Shown here: one piece after another, positions 1 through 6,538 of the stretch | Numbering within the stretch: the stretch's first letter is position 1 | Layout of the letters: each line of letters opens with the position of its first letter | Source: Flavobacteriaceae bacterium UBA4166 | GTDB taxonomy: Bacteria; Bacteroidota; Bacteroidia; Flavobacteriales; Flavobacteriaceae | DNA length: 12,857 nucleotides | Direction of reading: 5' to 3' | Assembly (NCBI GenBank): GCA_002379985.1 | Contig: DFVG01000018.1 | Coordinates: forward strand, 1-12,857 | Position numbers and translations under genes: made by a program | The notes under the pieces: model-generated | Databases searched by the model: none | The model's input: only the letters and a program-made list of their open reading frames with translations | Told to the model about the DNA's origin: nothing

Positions 1-1
1 G

Positions 2-808
2 TTTGGCCCCTACCCTTTCTATGAAGATTCCTTTAAATTGGTGGAGGTTCCTTATTTAGGAATGGAACATCAGAGCAGCGTTACCTACGGAAACCAGTAT
101 CAAAATGGTTATCTCGGCAGTGATCTCTCAGGAACGGGATGGGGACTGAAATTTGATTTTATCATCATCCATGAAGCTGGTCACGAATGGTTTGCCAATA
201 ATATTACCAACAATGATGTGGCAGATATGTGGCTGCATGAGGGTTTTACAGCCTATTCGGAAAACCTCTATTTAGATTATCACTTCGGAAAGGAAGCTTC
301 AGCCGATTATGTCTTGGGAACACGCAGGCTCATTTCCAACGATCGCCCCATTATTGGCACCTACGGTGTGAACCATGAGGGAAGTAGTGACATGTATTAC
401 AAAGGTGCGAACATATTACATACGCTTCGGCAATTGATCGAAGATGATGAAAGGTGGCGTCAAATATTACGCGGGATCAACAAAACGTTTTATCATCAAA
501 CGGTTTCTTCCAACACCATAGAAAAATATATCAGCAAAGAAAGTGGGATTGATCTCACTGAATTTTGGCAACAATACCTCCGTACCACGAAAATTCCTAC
601 ATTAGAATACACCTGGACGGGAAAAAAATTATCCTTCCGATATACAAATATTGTCGATGGTTTTGATATGCCGGTCATCGCTGTTATCAATGGTTCTGAA
701 AAATGGATCTACCCTTCCGAAGCATGGAAAGAAATTGAAACGGAAACTCCGATTGATTCCGTTACGATCAAAAGAGATTTTTACGTAATTCCGAAGAAAA
801 CAAAATGA
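2..808 (+). CDS. M1 family metallopeptidase, C-terminal part (5' end outside window)
   Basis: Zinc aminopeptidase-like protein of the M1 (gluzincin) family, truncated by the window start. The reading frame is open from base 2, so the true start lies upstream. In the 268 visible residues, a GMEHQ segment stands where M1 enzymes have GxMEN. HEAGH lies at visible residues 57-61 and the third zinc ligand Glu at 80, giving HEXXH-X18-E. A YYKG segment at about 132-135 supplies the likely transition-state tyrosine. The last roughly 60 residues are beta-rich and follow the catalytic domain. The Asn-to-His change in GxMEN is, from memory, common in Bacteroidota members of the family and does not by itself suggest inactivity. 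The stop codon overlaps the start of the next gene (ATGA), so the two are probably translationally coupled. The family call is secure; the substrate (peptides) is inferred from the family, and localisation cannot be judged without the N-terminus. Confidence 0.93.
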   Translation, partial: FGPYPFYEDSFKLVEVPYLGMEHQSSVTYGNQYQNGYLGSDLSGTGWGLKFDFIIIHEAGHEWFANNITNNDVADMWLHEGFTAYSENLYLDYHFGKEASADYVLGTRRLISNDRPIIGTYGVNHEGSSDMYYKGANILHTLRQLIEDDERWRQILRGINKTFYHQTVSSNTIEKYISKESGIDLTEFWQQYLRTTKIPTLEYTWTGKKLSFRYTNIVDGFDMPVIAVINGSEKWIYPSEAWKEIETETPIDSVTIKRDFYVIPKKTK

Positions 809-1377
809 TGAAAGATCGTCAAGAACTCTATTTTAAAAATGATACCGAGTGGCGTTCTTGGCTCCAAAAACATCATGATATAAGTCCCGATGGCGTTTAT
901 TTGATCTTCTACAAACTCGAAACAGAAATTCCCACCATGCGTTGGGAAGAAGCTGTAAAGGTTGCACTGTGTTTTGGTTGGATCGACAGCACGGTTAAAA
1001 GCCTGGGAAATGGCAAACGACGGCAGTATTTCTGTCCAAGAAACCCAAAAAGCAGTTGGAGTCAATTGAATAAATCCTATATCGAAGAATTGGATAAAAA
1101 CGGACTCATACACGAGCGAGGATACGCCATGATTAAACAAGCCAAAGACAACGGTGCTTGGACGGAAATGGATGATGTGGAAAATGGCATCATTCCGGAA
1201 GATTTAGATGCCGCTTTTACAAAGCATCCTAAAGCCTGGAAACATTATCAAAGCTTTGCTCCAAGCTATCAAAAAAGTTATTTGTCTTGGCTGCATTCAG
1301 CCAAAAGGGAAGCCACACGAGAAAAACGAATTTCAGAAATCATCCGGTTGTGTGAGGCCAATCAAAAATCCAGATAA
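805..1377 (+). CDS. YdeI/OmpD-associated (OmdA) family protein
   Basis: A 190-aa protein without signal peptide or membrane segment, so probably cytoplasmic. It matches the YdeI/OmdA family along its length: an N-terminal segment with WRSWLQKHH and DGVYLIFYK (about 15-43), the conserved EAVKVALCFGWIDS block (about 49-62), YFCPRNPKSSWSQLNK (about 75-90), and the C-terminal OmdA module with IPEDLDAAF and YLSWLHSAKREATREKRI (about 133-178). The biochemical role of the family is poorly defined; links to envelope stress and antimicrobial-peptide resistance come from work on enterobacterial YdeI and should not be transferred firmly. The start overlaps the stop of the M1 peptidase (ATGA). Two ATGs occur in a row (805 and 808); the first gives the coupled start, and the second would shorten the protein by one residue. 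The gene is followed by about 150 bp and a bidirectional terminator. Confidence 0.88.
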   Translation: MMKDRQELYFKNDTEWRSWLQKHHDISPDGVYLIFYKLETEIPTMRWEEAVKVALCFGWIDSTVKSLGNGKRRQYFCPRNPKSSWSQLNKSYIEELDKNGLIHERGYAMIKQAKDNGAWTEMDDVENGIIPEDLDAAFTKHPKAWKHYQSFAPSYQKSYLSWLHSAKREATREKRISEIIRLCEANQKSR

Positions 1378-1526
1378 CGCGATTAATCGTATTCAAGATT
1401 TTGCAGCTAAAGGGATTTCCGTATATTTGATTTCAGGCACTCTGCTGAAGGTCCGGTAATTCTCCCCAGACAAGTGATTTCACCTGTCGCCCGGTAATTC
1501 ACTAAGTGCCTTTTTTGACATAAAAA
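1378..1526. other. Non-coding tail after the YdeI-family gene
   Basis: About 150 bp between the stop codon and the terminator. No credible gene is seen on either strand. It contains a 10-bp direct repeat, CCGGTAATTC, at 1453-1462 and 1491-1500, and GTGA/TCAC arms around 1474-1502 that could pair. This would form a long 3' UTR of the upstream transcript. Whether it is functional or a decayed sequence cannot be told. Confidence 0.4.
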
Positions 1527-1557
1527 AAGCCTCAGTTGTACTGAGGCTTCTTTTTTT
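1522..1557. terminator. Bidirectional intrinsic terminator
   Basis: Perfect 10-bp stem AAGCCTCAGT/ACTGAGGCTT (1527-1536 with 1540-1549) around a 3-nt loop. It is flanked by a run of seven A on the left (1522-1528) and, after one C, seven T on the right (1551-1557). It therefore has a U-tract when read from either strand. It lies between the convergent YdeI-family gene (plus) and fasciclin gene (minus), as expected for a shared terminator. Confidence 0.93.
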
Positions 1558-1571
1558 CTATTGGATTTAGG

Positions 1572-2192
1572 TTATGCTTTTGGCATTACTACTGCGTCAA
1601 TTCCATGAATCACTCCGTTAGAAGCATCCACATCTGCCATAACAACAGTCGCTGTTTTACCTTTAGCATCTTTCAACATTACGTTACCGTCTTTTAATGA
1701 CAATGTAATGTTTTCGCCTGCCAAGGTCGTTACTTTATAGGCATTGTTGTTATCGTTGATCGCCTTGATAACTGCATCTGCTTTCCACTCTCCTTCAACC
1801 ACGTGATACTTCAACAAGTTTTGCAATTGCGACTTGTTCTCAGGTTTCATCAAAGTAGTTAAAGTGTTCTTCGGAACTTTGTCAAAAGCAGCATTCGTTG
1901 GAGCGAATACGGTGTATTCTCCTTCATTTTTAAATGTTTCAGCCAATTCTGCTGATTGTAGCGCTGAAACTAATGTAGAAAACTGATCGTTACTCATAGC
2001 TTTTGCAGCAATGGTATTCTGTTCAAATTCCATCTGAGCTTTCATAGCAGCTTCTTCATCAGCCTTCTTTTGCTCCATCTCCATTTTTTCTTTCTCTAGA
2101 CGAGCTTCTTCTTCTTTTTTCTTATTGTCGTTACATGCAGTAAACAAAAAGGCTCCCACTGCAAGAGACATTACTAACATTCTGATTTTCAT
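1572..2192 (-). CDS. Fasciclin (FAS1) domain lipoprotein
   Basis: A 206-aa envelope lipoprotein. Residues 1-20 form a lipoprotein signal with lipobox LFTAC (lipidated Cys20). Residues 21-56 are a highly charged Lys/Glu stretch with coiled-coil character that acts as a tether. Residues about 64-204 form one FAS1 domain with the two hallmark motifs: H1 (TVFAPTNAAFDKVP, about 94-107) with YHVVEG (129-134), and H2 (NGVIHGIDAVVMP, about 192-204). FAS1 domains mediate adhesion and protein or carbohydrate contacts; the partner here is unknown. The run CNDNKKKEEE after the cysteine resembles the acidic or Lys-acidic export signals of surface lipoproteins in Bacteroidota, so outer-leaflet display is possible (inference). 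A -7-like element lies 26-33 bp upstream and a strong terminator follows. Single-domain FAS1 lipoproteins of this size are usual in the phylum. Confidence 0.93.
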   Translation of the reverse strand: MKIRMLVMSLAVGAFLFTACNDNKKKEEEARLEKEKMEMEQKKADEEAAMKAQMEFEQNTIAAKAMSNDQFSTLVSALQSAELAETFKNEGEYTVFAPTNAAFDKVPKNTLTTLMKPENKSQLQNLLKYHVVEGEWKADAVIKAINDNNNAYKVTTLAGENITLSLKDGNVMLKDAKGKTATVVMADVDASNGVIHGIDAVVMPKA

Positions 2193-2217
2193 AATTATAG
2201 TTTAAGGTTTGAGAGTG

Positions 2218-2225
2218 TAAAGATA
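2218..2225 (-). promoter_or_regulatory. Putative -7 promoter element for the FAS1 lipoprotein gene
   Basis: On the minus strand this reads TATCTTTA, one base from the Bacteroidota -7 consensus TAnnTTTG. A start point about four bases beyond it would give a leader of roughly 20 nt. No good TTTG -33 element is seen at the usual 19-21 nt spacing, so the call is tentative. Confidence 0.4.
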
Positions 2226-2336
2226 GCTGCTAGTATGCTAAGTTTGTATTAAAGCAGCATAAGATTACGTTAAATATTTAGGAAGCTTTCTCTTCAGTAT
2301 TAACGGTGTAAGGTCAGAAACTTAATACACCCAGAA

Positions 2337-2367
2337 TATGCTTCAATAGAGAAAATTTGTATCTTTA
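2337..2367 (+). promoter_or_regulatory. Putative promoter for the BON-LysM gene
   Basis: A TATG sequence (2337-2340, one mismatch from the -33 TTTG) is followed after 19 nt by TATCTTTA (2360-2367, one mismatch from TAnnTTTG). The implied start near 2371 gives a leader of about 20 nt. Just upstream, GGTGTA (2305-2310) and TACACC (2326-2331) form a 6-bp inverted repeat with a 15-nt centre. This could be an operator but is short enough to be chance. Confidence 0.45.
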
Positions 2368-2390
2368 AAATTCAATTAAAAACAAGTATC

Positions 2391-2768
2391 ATGGTAAAAG
2401 CCAAATATCAAAGCGTATTGGATTTAGGTGAAAAACTGAAAATCCAAAACGGTGATGTAAAAGTAGAAGGAAACCAATTAAAAGTTTGGGGTACTGCCAA
2501 CACTCAGTACGAAAAGAACCTACTTTGGGACGAAATTAAACGTGTTGGAGGTGAGAATCCAACAGATATTACAGCCGACATAAAAGTAGCCGACAAAACG
2601 GCCTATGCTTACCACACGGTGGAGAAAGGTGAATCGCTTAGTAAGATCTCAAAACATTACTACGGAGATCCAATGAAATACAATTCAATTTTTGAAGCAA
2701 ATCGCGATCAATTGGATAACCCAGATATGATTCACCCCGGACAGGAATTGGTGATTCCAAACCCATAG
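2391..2768 (+). CDS. Small BON-LysM protein, Kbp/YgaU-like
   Basis: A 125-aa protein with an N-terminal BON-like segment (about 7-66: KVEGNQLKVWGTA followed by a helix and ITADIKVAD) and a C-terminal LysM module (about 73-122: YHTVEKGESLSKISKHYYGDPMKYNSIFEANRD, ending HPGQELVIP). There is no signal peptide, so despite the LysM it is predicted to be cytoplasmic. The same order and localisation are seen in E. coli Kbp (YgaU), a roughly 149-aa potassium-binding protein, which makes K+ sensing a possible but unproven role. The ATG start follows a plausible promoter with a leader of about 20 nt. A hairpin terminator lies 23 bp after the stop. Domain assignment is firm; function by analogy is weaker. 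Confidence 0.88.
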   Translation: MVKAKYQSVLDLGEKLKIQNGDVKVEGNQLKVWGTANTQYEKNLLWDEIKRVGGENPTDITADIKVADKTAYAYHTVEKGESLSKISKHYYGDPMKYNSIFEANRDQLDNPDMIHPGQELVIPNP

Positions 2769-2791
2769 TTCTTACATTCCGAAAATCTTAC

Positions 2792-2815
2792 ATCCCGCAT
2801 CTTGCGGGATTTTTT
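2792..2815 (+). terminator. Intrinsic terminator between the BON-LysM and TSUP genes
   Basis: Perfect 8-bp stem ATCCCGCA/TGCGGGAT (2792-2799 with 2803-2810), 3-nt loop, then five more T (2811-2815). It ends only five bases before the ATG of the TSUP gene, so it could terminate the BON-LysM transcript or act as an attenuator for the next gene. Confidence 0.85.
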
Positions 2816-2820
2816 ATATC

Positions 2821-3585
2821 ATGAGTATATTATCTGAACTTTCACCTTGGTTGCTACTAGGTCTCTTCGCCTTGGGAGCCTGCACGTTTACGCTGTCTAC
2901 TATCAGCGGCGGTGGCGGCGCCTTGATGCAAATCCCGATACTAAACTTTTTGATTGGTACTTCCAAGACAGCACAAGTGATCAATCTGGGCACGTTTGTG
3001 AGTCGGCCCACGCGCATCATCATTTTTTGGAAACATATTGTGTGGAAAGTATTTTGGTATTATGTGCCGGCAGCCATGCTCGGTGCCTTTGTTGCCGGTT
3101 GGCTTTTTGCTGAAGTGAAGATCTATTGGATCCAAATTGTGGTTGGCGTATTCTTGATTAGTACCTTCTTTCAGTATCGCTTCGGAAAAAAAGAACGTTC
3201 TTTTGAAGTCAAACTGTGGTATTTCATTCCGCTAGGATTTTTTATCGCTATCATCGGAACGTTCACCGGTGGCATGGGTCCTGTGCTCAATCCTTTTATG
3301 TTGAATGCCGGAATAGATAAAGAAGCTTTGGTAGGAACTAAATCGGCGCAATCCTTCTTTCTCGGCCTTTCACAAATTGGAAGCTATGCCTTTTTTGGAC
3401 TTCTAACTCCCGAATTATGGACCTATGGAATTGCTATGGGTGGAGGTGCTATCGTAGGGAATTTAATCGGTAAATGGTTGCTTCAGCGCATGAGCAAACT
3501 CGCCTTCCGAAAGTGGGTGATCACCCTCATGGTCATTAGTGGCTTGGTACTACTAGTAAAAGCACTCCCTGAAGTATTTCAGTAG
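2821..3585 (+). CDS. Sulfite exporter TauE/SafE (TSUP) family permease
   Basis: A 254-aa polytopic inner-membrane protein of the TauE/SafE (TSUP) family, which moves small anions such as sulfite, sulfonates or other organosulfur compounds; the substrate here is unknown. Seven to eight hydrophobic segments are visible. The family's internal duplication shows as a glycine-rich motif near the start of each half: SGGGGALMQIPIL at about 29-41 and TGGMGPVLNPFML at about 149-161, each followed by a small-residue and Lys/Thr-containing stretch (GTSKTAQ at 46-52; GTKSAQ at 172-177). Length is typical. The chosen ATG abuts the U-tract of a terminator, and no promoter or Shine-Dalgarno fits upstream, yet the N-terminus runs straight into the first membrane segment, so a much later start is unlikely. 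The gene may depend on read-through from the BON-LysM gene. Its 3' end converges with the AAA+ gene. Confidence 0.9.
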   Translation: MSILSELSPWLLLGLFALGACTFTLSTISGGGGALMQIPILNFLIGTSKTAQVINLGTFVSRPTRIIIFWKHIVWKVFWYYVPAAMLGAFVAGWLFAEVKIYWIQIVVGVFLISTFFQYRFGKKERSFEVKLWYFIPLGFFIAIIGTFTGGMGPVLNPFMLNAGIDKEALVGTKSAQSFFLGLSQIGSYAFFGLLTPELWTYGIAMGGGAIVGNLIGKWLLQRMSKLAFRKWVITLMVISGLVLLVKALPEVFQ

Positions 3586-3636
3586 ATCAATTTTTTCACC
3601 TGTGGCATATATCCTCTGCTTACGCGAACGATATTG

Positions 3637-5100
3637 CTACAGATCACTGATATAGCCTCCGTACACATCCTTGAATTGCACGCCGTCACTCAAATTATAT
3701 TTGCTGAGTCTATTGTATTCTGAAAGCGCCCAAAGGATCATTTCTTTGAAGAAATACTGCGATTCTGAAGGCAGATCAGGTACGTACTCTTCCAAGAGAT
3801 CGTCTAACGGCTCAATACGGTCTAGCTGTAATTGATAAGCATCATCAGTGAGATGATCTTGCAATTCGAAACTACTTTGTTCAAAAAACCATCCCACCAC
3901 ATCTGCATAGGGGTCTTTGTCTGATTCTTTCTGAAGTTTTGCCACTTTCGGAAAATAGGTTTCAAACTGGGTTTTTACAGCATCGGCGATCAATTGCTTC
4001 GCCACTCCGATGGCGCCCTCTTGTTCGCCTTCATAGACCAATTCCACTTTCCCTGTAATAGCGGGAATAATACCCATAAAATCGCTCAATCGAACGGTCG
4101 TACTTTCGGAACCATTTTGCAGCCCGCGACGCTCAGCGGTGCTTAAGAGATTTTCGAAGGCAGTAATACTCAATCGGGCACTAACGCCACTTTTGGCATC
4201 GATGAATTCACTTTTACGCGCTTCAAAACTAATTTGCTCTAAGATATCCATAGCTACTGAAGGCACTTGCACGGTTTCTTTTTCAGATGCGGCTTCGGCG
4301 GTCTCTTGCCGGGTAATGGTTTTTGCTGTCTGAATATCTTCCGGGTAATGGGTAATGATCTGAGAACCGATACGGTCTTTGAGTGGCGTTACGATACTTC
4401 CGCGATTGGTGTAATCCTCCGGATTTGCCGTAAAAACAAATTGAATATCTAGCGGAAGGCGAAGTTTAAAGCCTCGTATCTGCACATCGCCCTCTTGGAG
4501 AATATTGAAGAGCGCCACTTGAATCCGTGCCTGAAGGTCCGGGAGTTCATTAATCACGAAGATACAGCGATGTGCTCTTGGGATCATTCCGAAGTGAATC
4601 ACGCGATCATCAGCGTAATTTAGTTTGAGGTTCGCTGCTTTTATAGGGTCTACGTCACCAATTAAATCGGCTACGGTCACATCTGGTGTGGCGAGCTTTT
4701 CAGCAAATCGTTCGTCACGATGTAACCAGCTAATAGGAGTGTCATCTCCCATTTCGGCAATACGTTCTTTCGCATATCGGGAAAGTGGCTGTAACGGATC
4801 ATCATTGATCTCGCTCCCTTCCACAACGGGGATGTATTCATCGAGCAAGTTTACCATCTGTCGTGCCAGACGTGTTTTTGCTTGTCCACGTAACCCCAGT
4901 AAGTTGATATTGTGTTTTGAAAGTATGGCACGTTCCAGCTCAGGAATCACAGTATAATCGTAACCATGAATTCCTTCGAAGGTGGTTTCTTGCTTCATGA
5001 GCTTCTGAAGCAAATTGCGTCGCAACTCTTCCTTAATTGATCGTTGTGTATATCCTGCGGCTTTTAATTCGCCAAGGGTTTTTATGTTTTCTGTATTCAT
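3637..5100 (-). CDS. MoxR/ChlI-like AAA+ ATPase (partner of VWA protein)
   Basis: A 487-aa AAA+ ATPase related to magnesium-chelatase subunit I and MoxR proteins. Visible motifs are Walker A GLRGQAKT (69-76), a Walker B strand CIFVINE (179-185), sensor 1 FTANPEDY (223-230), a probable arginine finger in PLKDRI (Arg243) and sensor-2 SARL (Arg309). The Walker B has Asn before the catalytic Glu instead of the canonical Asp. From memory, this NE variant is characteristic of the subfamily, so it is probably active. The N-terminal 40 residues form a basic helical extension, and the C-terminal 150 are acidic and helical. Such ATPases work with a VWA protein, here encoded just upstream on the same strand, to remodel or metallate targets. 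True chlorophyll or cobalamin chelation is unlikely, as no large chelatase subunit is nearby. The target is unknown. The 182-bp gap to the upstream VWA gene is long for an operon. Confidence 0.9.
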   Translation of the reverse strand: MNTENIKTLGELKAAGYTQRSIKEELRRNLLQKLMKQETTFEGIHGYDYTVIPELERAILSKHNINLLGLRGQAKTRLARQMVNLLDEYIPVVEGSEINDDPLQPLSRYAKERIAEMGDDTPISWLHRDERFAEKLATPDVTVADLIGDVDPIKAANLKLNYADDRVIHFGMIPRAHRCIFVINELPDLQARIQVALFNILQEGDVQIRGFKLRLPLDIQFVFTANPEDYTNRGSIVTPLKDRIGSQIITHYPEDIQTAKTITRQETAEAASEKETVQVPSVAMDILEQISFEARKSEFIDAKSGVSARLSITAFENLLSTAERRGLQNGSESTTVRLSDFMGIIPAITGKVELVYEGEQEGAIGVAKQLIADAVKTQFETYFPKVAKLQKESDKDPYADVVGWFFEQSSFELQDHLTDDAYQLQLDRIEPLDDLLEEYVPDLPSESQYFFKEMILWALSEYNRLSKYNLSDGVQFKDVYGGYISDL

Positions 5101-5282
5101 TTCAACATTATATTAAAAGCAAGTAAAAGACTCTAAGATCTGTCACTTCTCTATTCTCTATTTTATTCTGAATGTTCATTTCTGTTGACTCCTACGTCCT
5201 ATATCCTAAGTCCTACGTCATATATCCTAAGTCCCGCGTCTTACGTCTTTTAGACTGATACCAATCAACATCTCACTATCTA
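5101..5282. other. Intergenic spacer between VWA and AAA+ genes
   Basis: A 182-bp spacer containing the heptamer repeat described separately. Read on the minus strand toward the AAA+ start, the last 50 bp are AT-rich, but no TAnnTTTG-type promoter with -33 partner and no terminator hairpin is evident. The simplest reading is a single VWA-AAA+ transcript carrying the repeat in its middle. Confidence 0.5.
5190..5252. repeat. Heptanucleotide tandem repeat, nine units (21-bp higher-order unit)
   Basis: Nine consecutive 7-bp units starting at 5190, 5197, 5204, 5211, 5218, 5225, 5232, 5239 and 5246: TCCTACG, TCCTATA, TCCTAAG, TCCTACG, TCATATA, TCCTAAG, TCCCGCG, TCTTACG, TCTTTTA. Units 1-3 and 4-6 form two 21-bp copies differing at one base; units 7-9 are degenerate. 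On the transcribed (minus) strand the core reads nnTAGGA. It lies wholly in the gap between the VWA and AAA+ genes. A 7-bp step is not a multiple of three and no coding use is apparent. Confidence 0.9.
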
Positions 5283-6422
5283 TCAACGTAACCGTTTCTT
5301 CCTATTGGTTTCATAATCGGTAAAGATCATTTCCCCCAATCCTTTTAATCCCGTATAGAACGCTTTTCCTTGGTTTGCGGCAGTAAAGTGATCTACAAAT
5401 TGCATCAAATAAGGATCTTGTGCGATCATAAAGGTAGTAATAGGAATATGCATCTTCCGTGCTTGGCGCGCCATCATATAGCATTTCTTTACAATATGCG
5501 GATCGAGTCCCACACTATTCTTATAGTATTGTCCATCGGGCATTCGCAAACAACTTGGCTTTCCGTCGGTGATCATAAAGATCTGTTTATTGGTATTCCG
5601 CTTTCGGCGCAGCATGTCCATGGCCAACTGTAAGCCGGCAACGGTATTGGTGTGATACGGCCCCACATTGAGATACGGTAGATCCTTGATCTTAATAGGC
5701 CAGGCATCATTTCCGAAGACTAGAATATCTAAGGTGTCTTTCGGATAACGCGTGGTAATTAATTCGGAAAGTGCCATGGCTACTTTCTTGGCAGGCGTGA
5801 TACGATCTTCTCCATACAAGATCATGCTGTGGCTGATATCGATCATCAATACCGTGCTCATTTGGGCCTTATAGGTAGTTTCTTCCACCACAAGATCATT
5901 CTCGTTCAATTGAAATGTTCCCAAACCATGATTGATCTGTGCGTTCTTCAAACTTTCGGTCATTGAAATTCGTTCAATGGCATCTCCAAAACGATAGTTT
6001 CTATATTCTCCGGCTTGCTCGTCCCCTTGCCCGGTGTAGGGTGTCTTATGGTTTCCACTTCCGCTGCGTTTTAATTTTCCGAAGATCTGATCTAACGCAC
6101 GCTTCCGAAGAGAACGCTCTAGCTTTTCAGTAATTTTGGTACTACCGTCGCCGCTTCCGCTTCCACTTCCATTGGGTTTCATTTCTTCACGAATGTATCC
6201 GCGCTTTTTCAAATCTTCCACAAAATCATCCAAGGTATAGTCGTCGGTGGTCAATTGATATTCTTCATCTAATTGCCTCAACCAATCCATAGCTTCCTCA
6301 AAATCACCTGAGGTATGCGTAATTAATTCTTGGAAAATTTCGAAAATACGTTCAAAGGGAGATTGTTCCTTGGGGGTGTGTTTTGTAAATACAAATCCCG
6401 TCGGGCGATTTTTCTTTTTCAT
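5283..6422 (-). CDS. VWA-domain protein, partner of the AAA+ ATPase
   Basis: A 379-aa protein without signal peptide or membrane segment, so cytoplasmic. The N-terminal about 80 residues are acidic and helical. A flexible Gly/Ser linker (about 84-94) and a basic segment (about 96-127) follow, then a C-terminal von Willebrand A domain (about 186-372). The metal-ion-dependent adhesion site looks complete: DISHS (Asp195, Ser197, Ser199), a threonine in YHTNT (Thr258 or Thr260) and Asp286 in ITDGKPS. The layout and neighbour match the ChlD/CoxE-like proteins that pair with MoxR/ChlI-type ATPases, where the VWA domain selects or docks the substrate. It precedes the AAA+ gene on the same strand, 182 bp apart. 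A good promoter match sits almost on top of the start codon, predicting a nearly leaderless mRNA. No later methionine would preserve the family-like N-terminal region. Confidence 0.9.
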   Translation of the reverse strand: MKKKNRPTGFVFTKHTPKEQSPFERIFEIFQELITHTSGDFEEAMDWLRQLDEEYQLTTDDYTLDDFVEDLKKRGYIREEMKPNGSGSGSGDGSTKITEKLERSLRKRALDQIFGKLKRSGSGNHKTPYTGQGDEQAGEYRNYRFGDAIERISMTESLKNAQINHGLGTFQLNENDLVVEETTYKAQMSTVLMIDISHSMILYGEDRITPAKKVAMALSELITTRYPKDTLDILVFGNDAWPIKIKDLPYLNVGPYHTNTVAGLQLAMDMLRRKRNTNKQIFMITDGKPSCLRMPDGQYYKNSVGLDPHIVKKCYMMARQARKMHIPITTFMIAQDPYLMQFVDHFTAANQGKAFYTGLKGLGEMIFTDYETNRKKRLR

Positions 6423-6426
6423 ACCT

Positions 6427-6458
6427 TAAAGATACTAACTATCCTGTGAAATTAGCAA
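6427..6458 (-). promoter_or_regulatory. Putative promoter for the VWA-AAA+ pair, near-leaderless
   Basis: On the minus strand GTTG (TTG at 6458-6456) is followed after 21 nt by TATCTTTA (6434-6427), one base from TAnnTTTG. Transcription starting about four bases beyond would begin near 6423, one base before the ATG at 6422. AAGG lies only two bases before the ATG, too close for a normal Shine-Dalgarno. Confidence 0.45.
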
Positions 6459-6479
6459 CTGTTAACAAGCTGTTAAGAA

Positions 6480-6508
6480 TTTAGGTCGCCTACATTTTAG
6501 TACCTTTA
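6480..6508 (+). promoter_or_regulatory. Putative promoter for the four-gene operon 6539-12158
   Basis: TTTA (6480-6483) is followed after 17 nt by TACCTTTA (6501-6508), each one base from the Bacteroidota -33 TTTG and -7 TAnnTTTG elements. The spacing is a little short of the usual 19-21 nt. The implied start near 6512 gives a leader of about 27 nt. It is divergent from the VWA promoter within the same 116-bp region, which also holds a direct repeat CTGTTAA (in 6459-6476). Confidence 0.45.
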
Positions 6509-6538
6509 GCAACAAATCAACCATAAGACTTCTATCGG

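Noticed and set aside
38..40. TTG as the start of the M1 peptidase
   Set aside because: The frame is open and family-like upstream to base 2 (FGPYPFYEDSFK), so the gene continues beyond the window edge.
1208..1459. 83-aa plus-strand ORF overlapping the YdeI gene end
   Set aside because: Its first two thirds are a frame-shifted reading of the YdeI gene and the remainder is non-coding; no motif.
2227..2261. Hairpin arms in the FAS1 upstream region (GCTGCT/AGCAGC and TATGCT/AGCATA)
   Set aside because: The arms are only 6 bp, overlap each other and have long loops, so they are weak evidence for an operator or riboswitch.
5190..5252. Heptamer array as a CRISPR array
   Set aside because: Units are 7 bp and directly adjacent with no unique spacers; no cas genes are present.
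3637..6422. True magnesium or cobalt chelatase for chlorophyll or cobalamin synthesis
   Set aside because: Only ChlI-like and VWA partners are present. No large (BchH/CobN) subunit or tetrapyrrole gene lies nearby, and the subfamily is widespread in non-photosynthetic bacteria.
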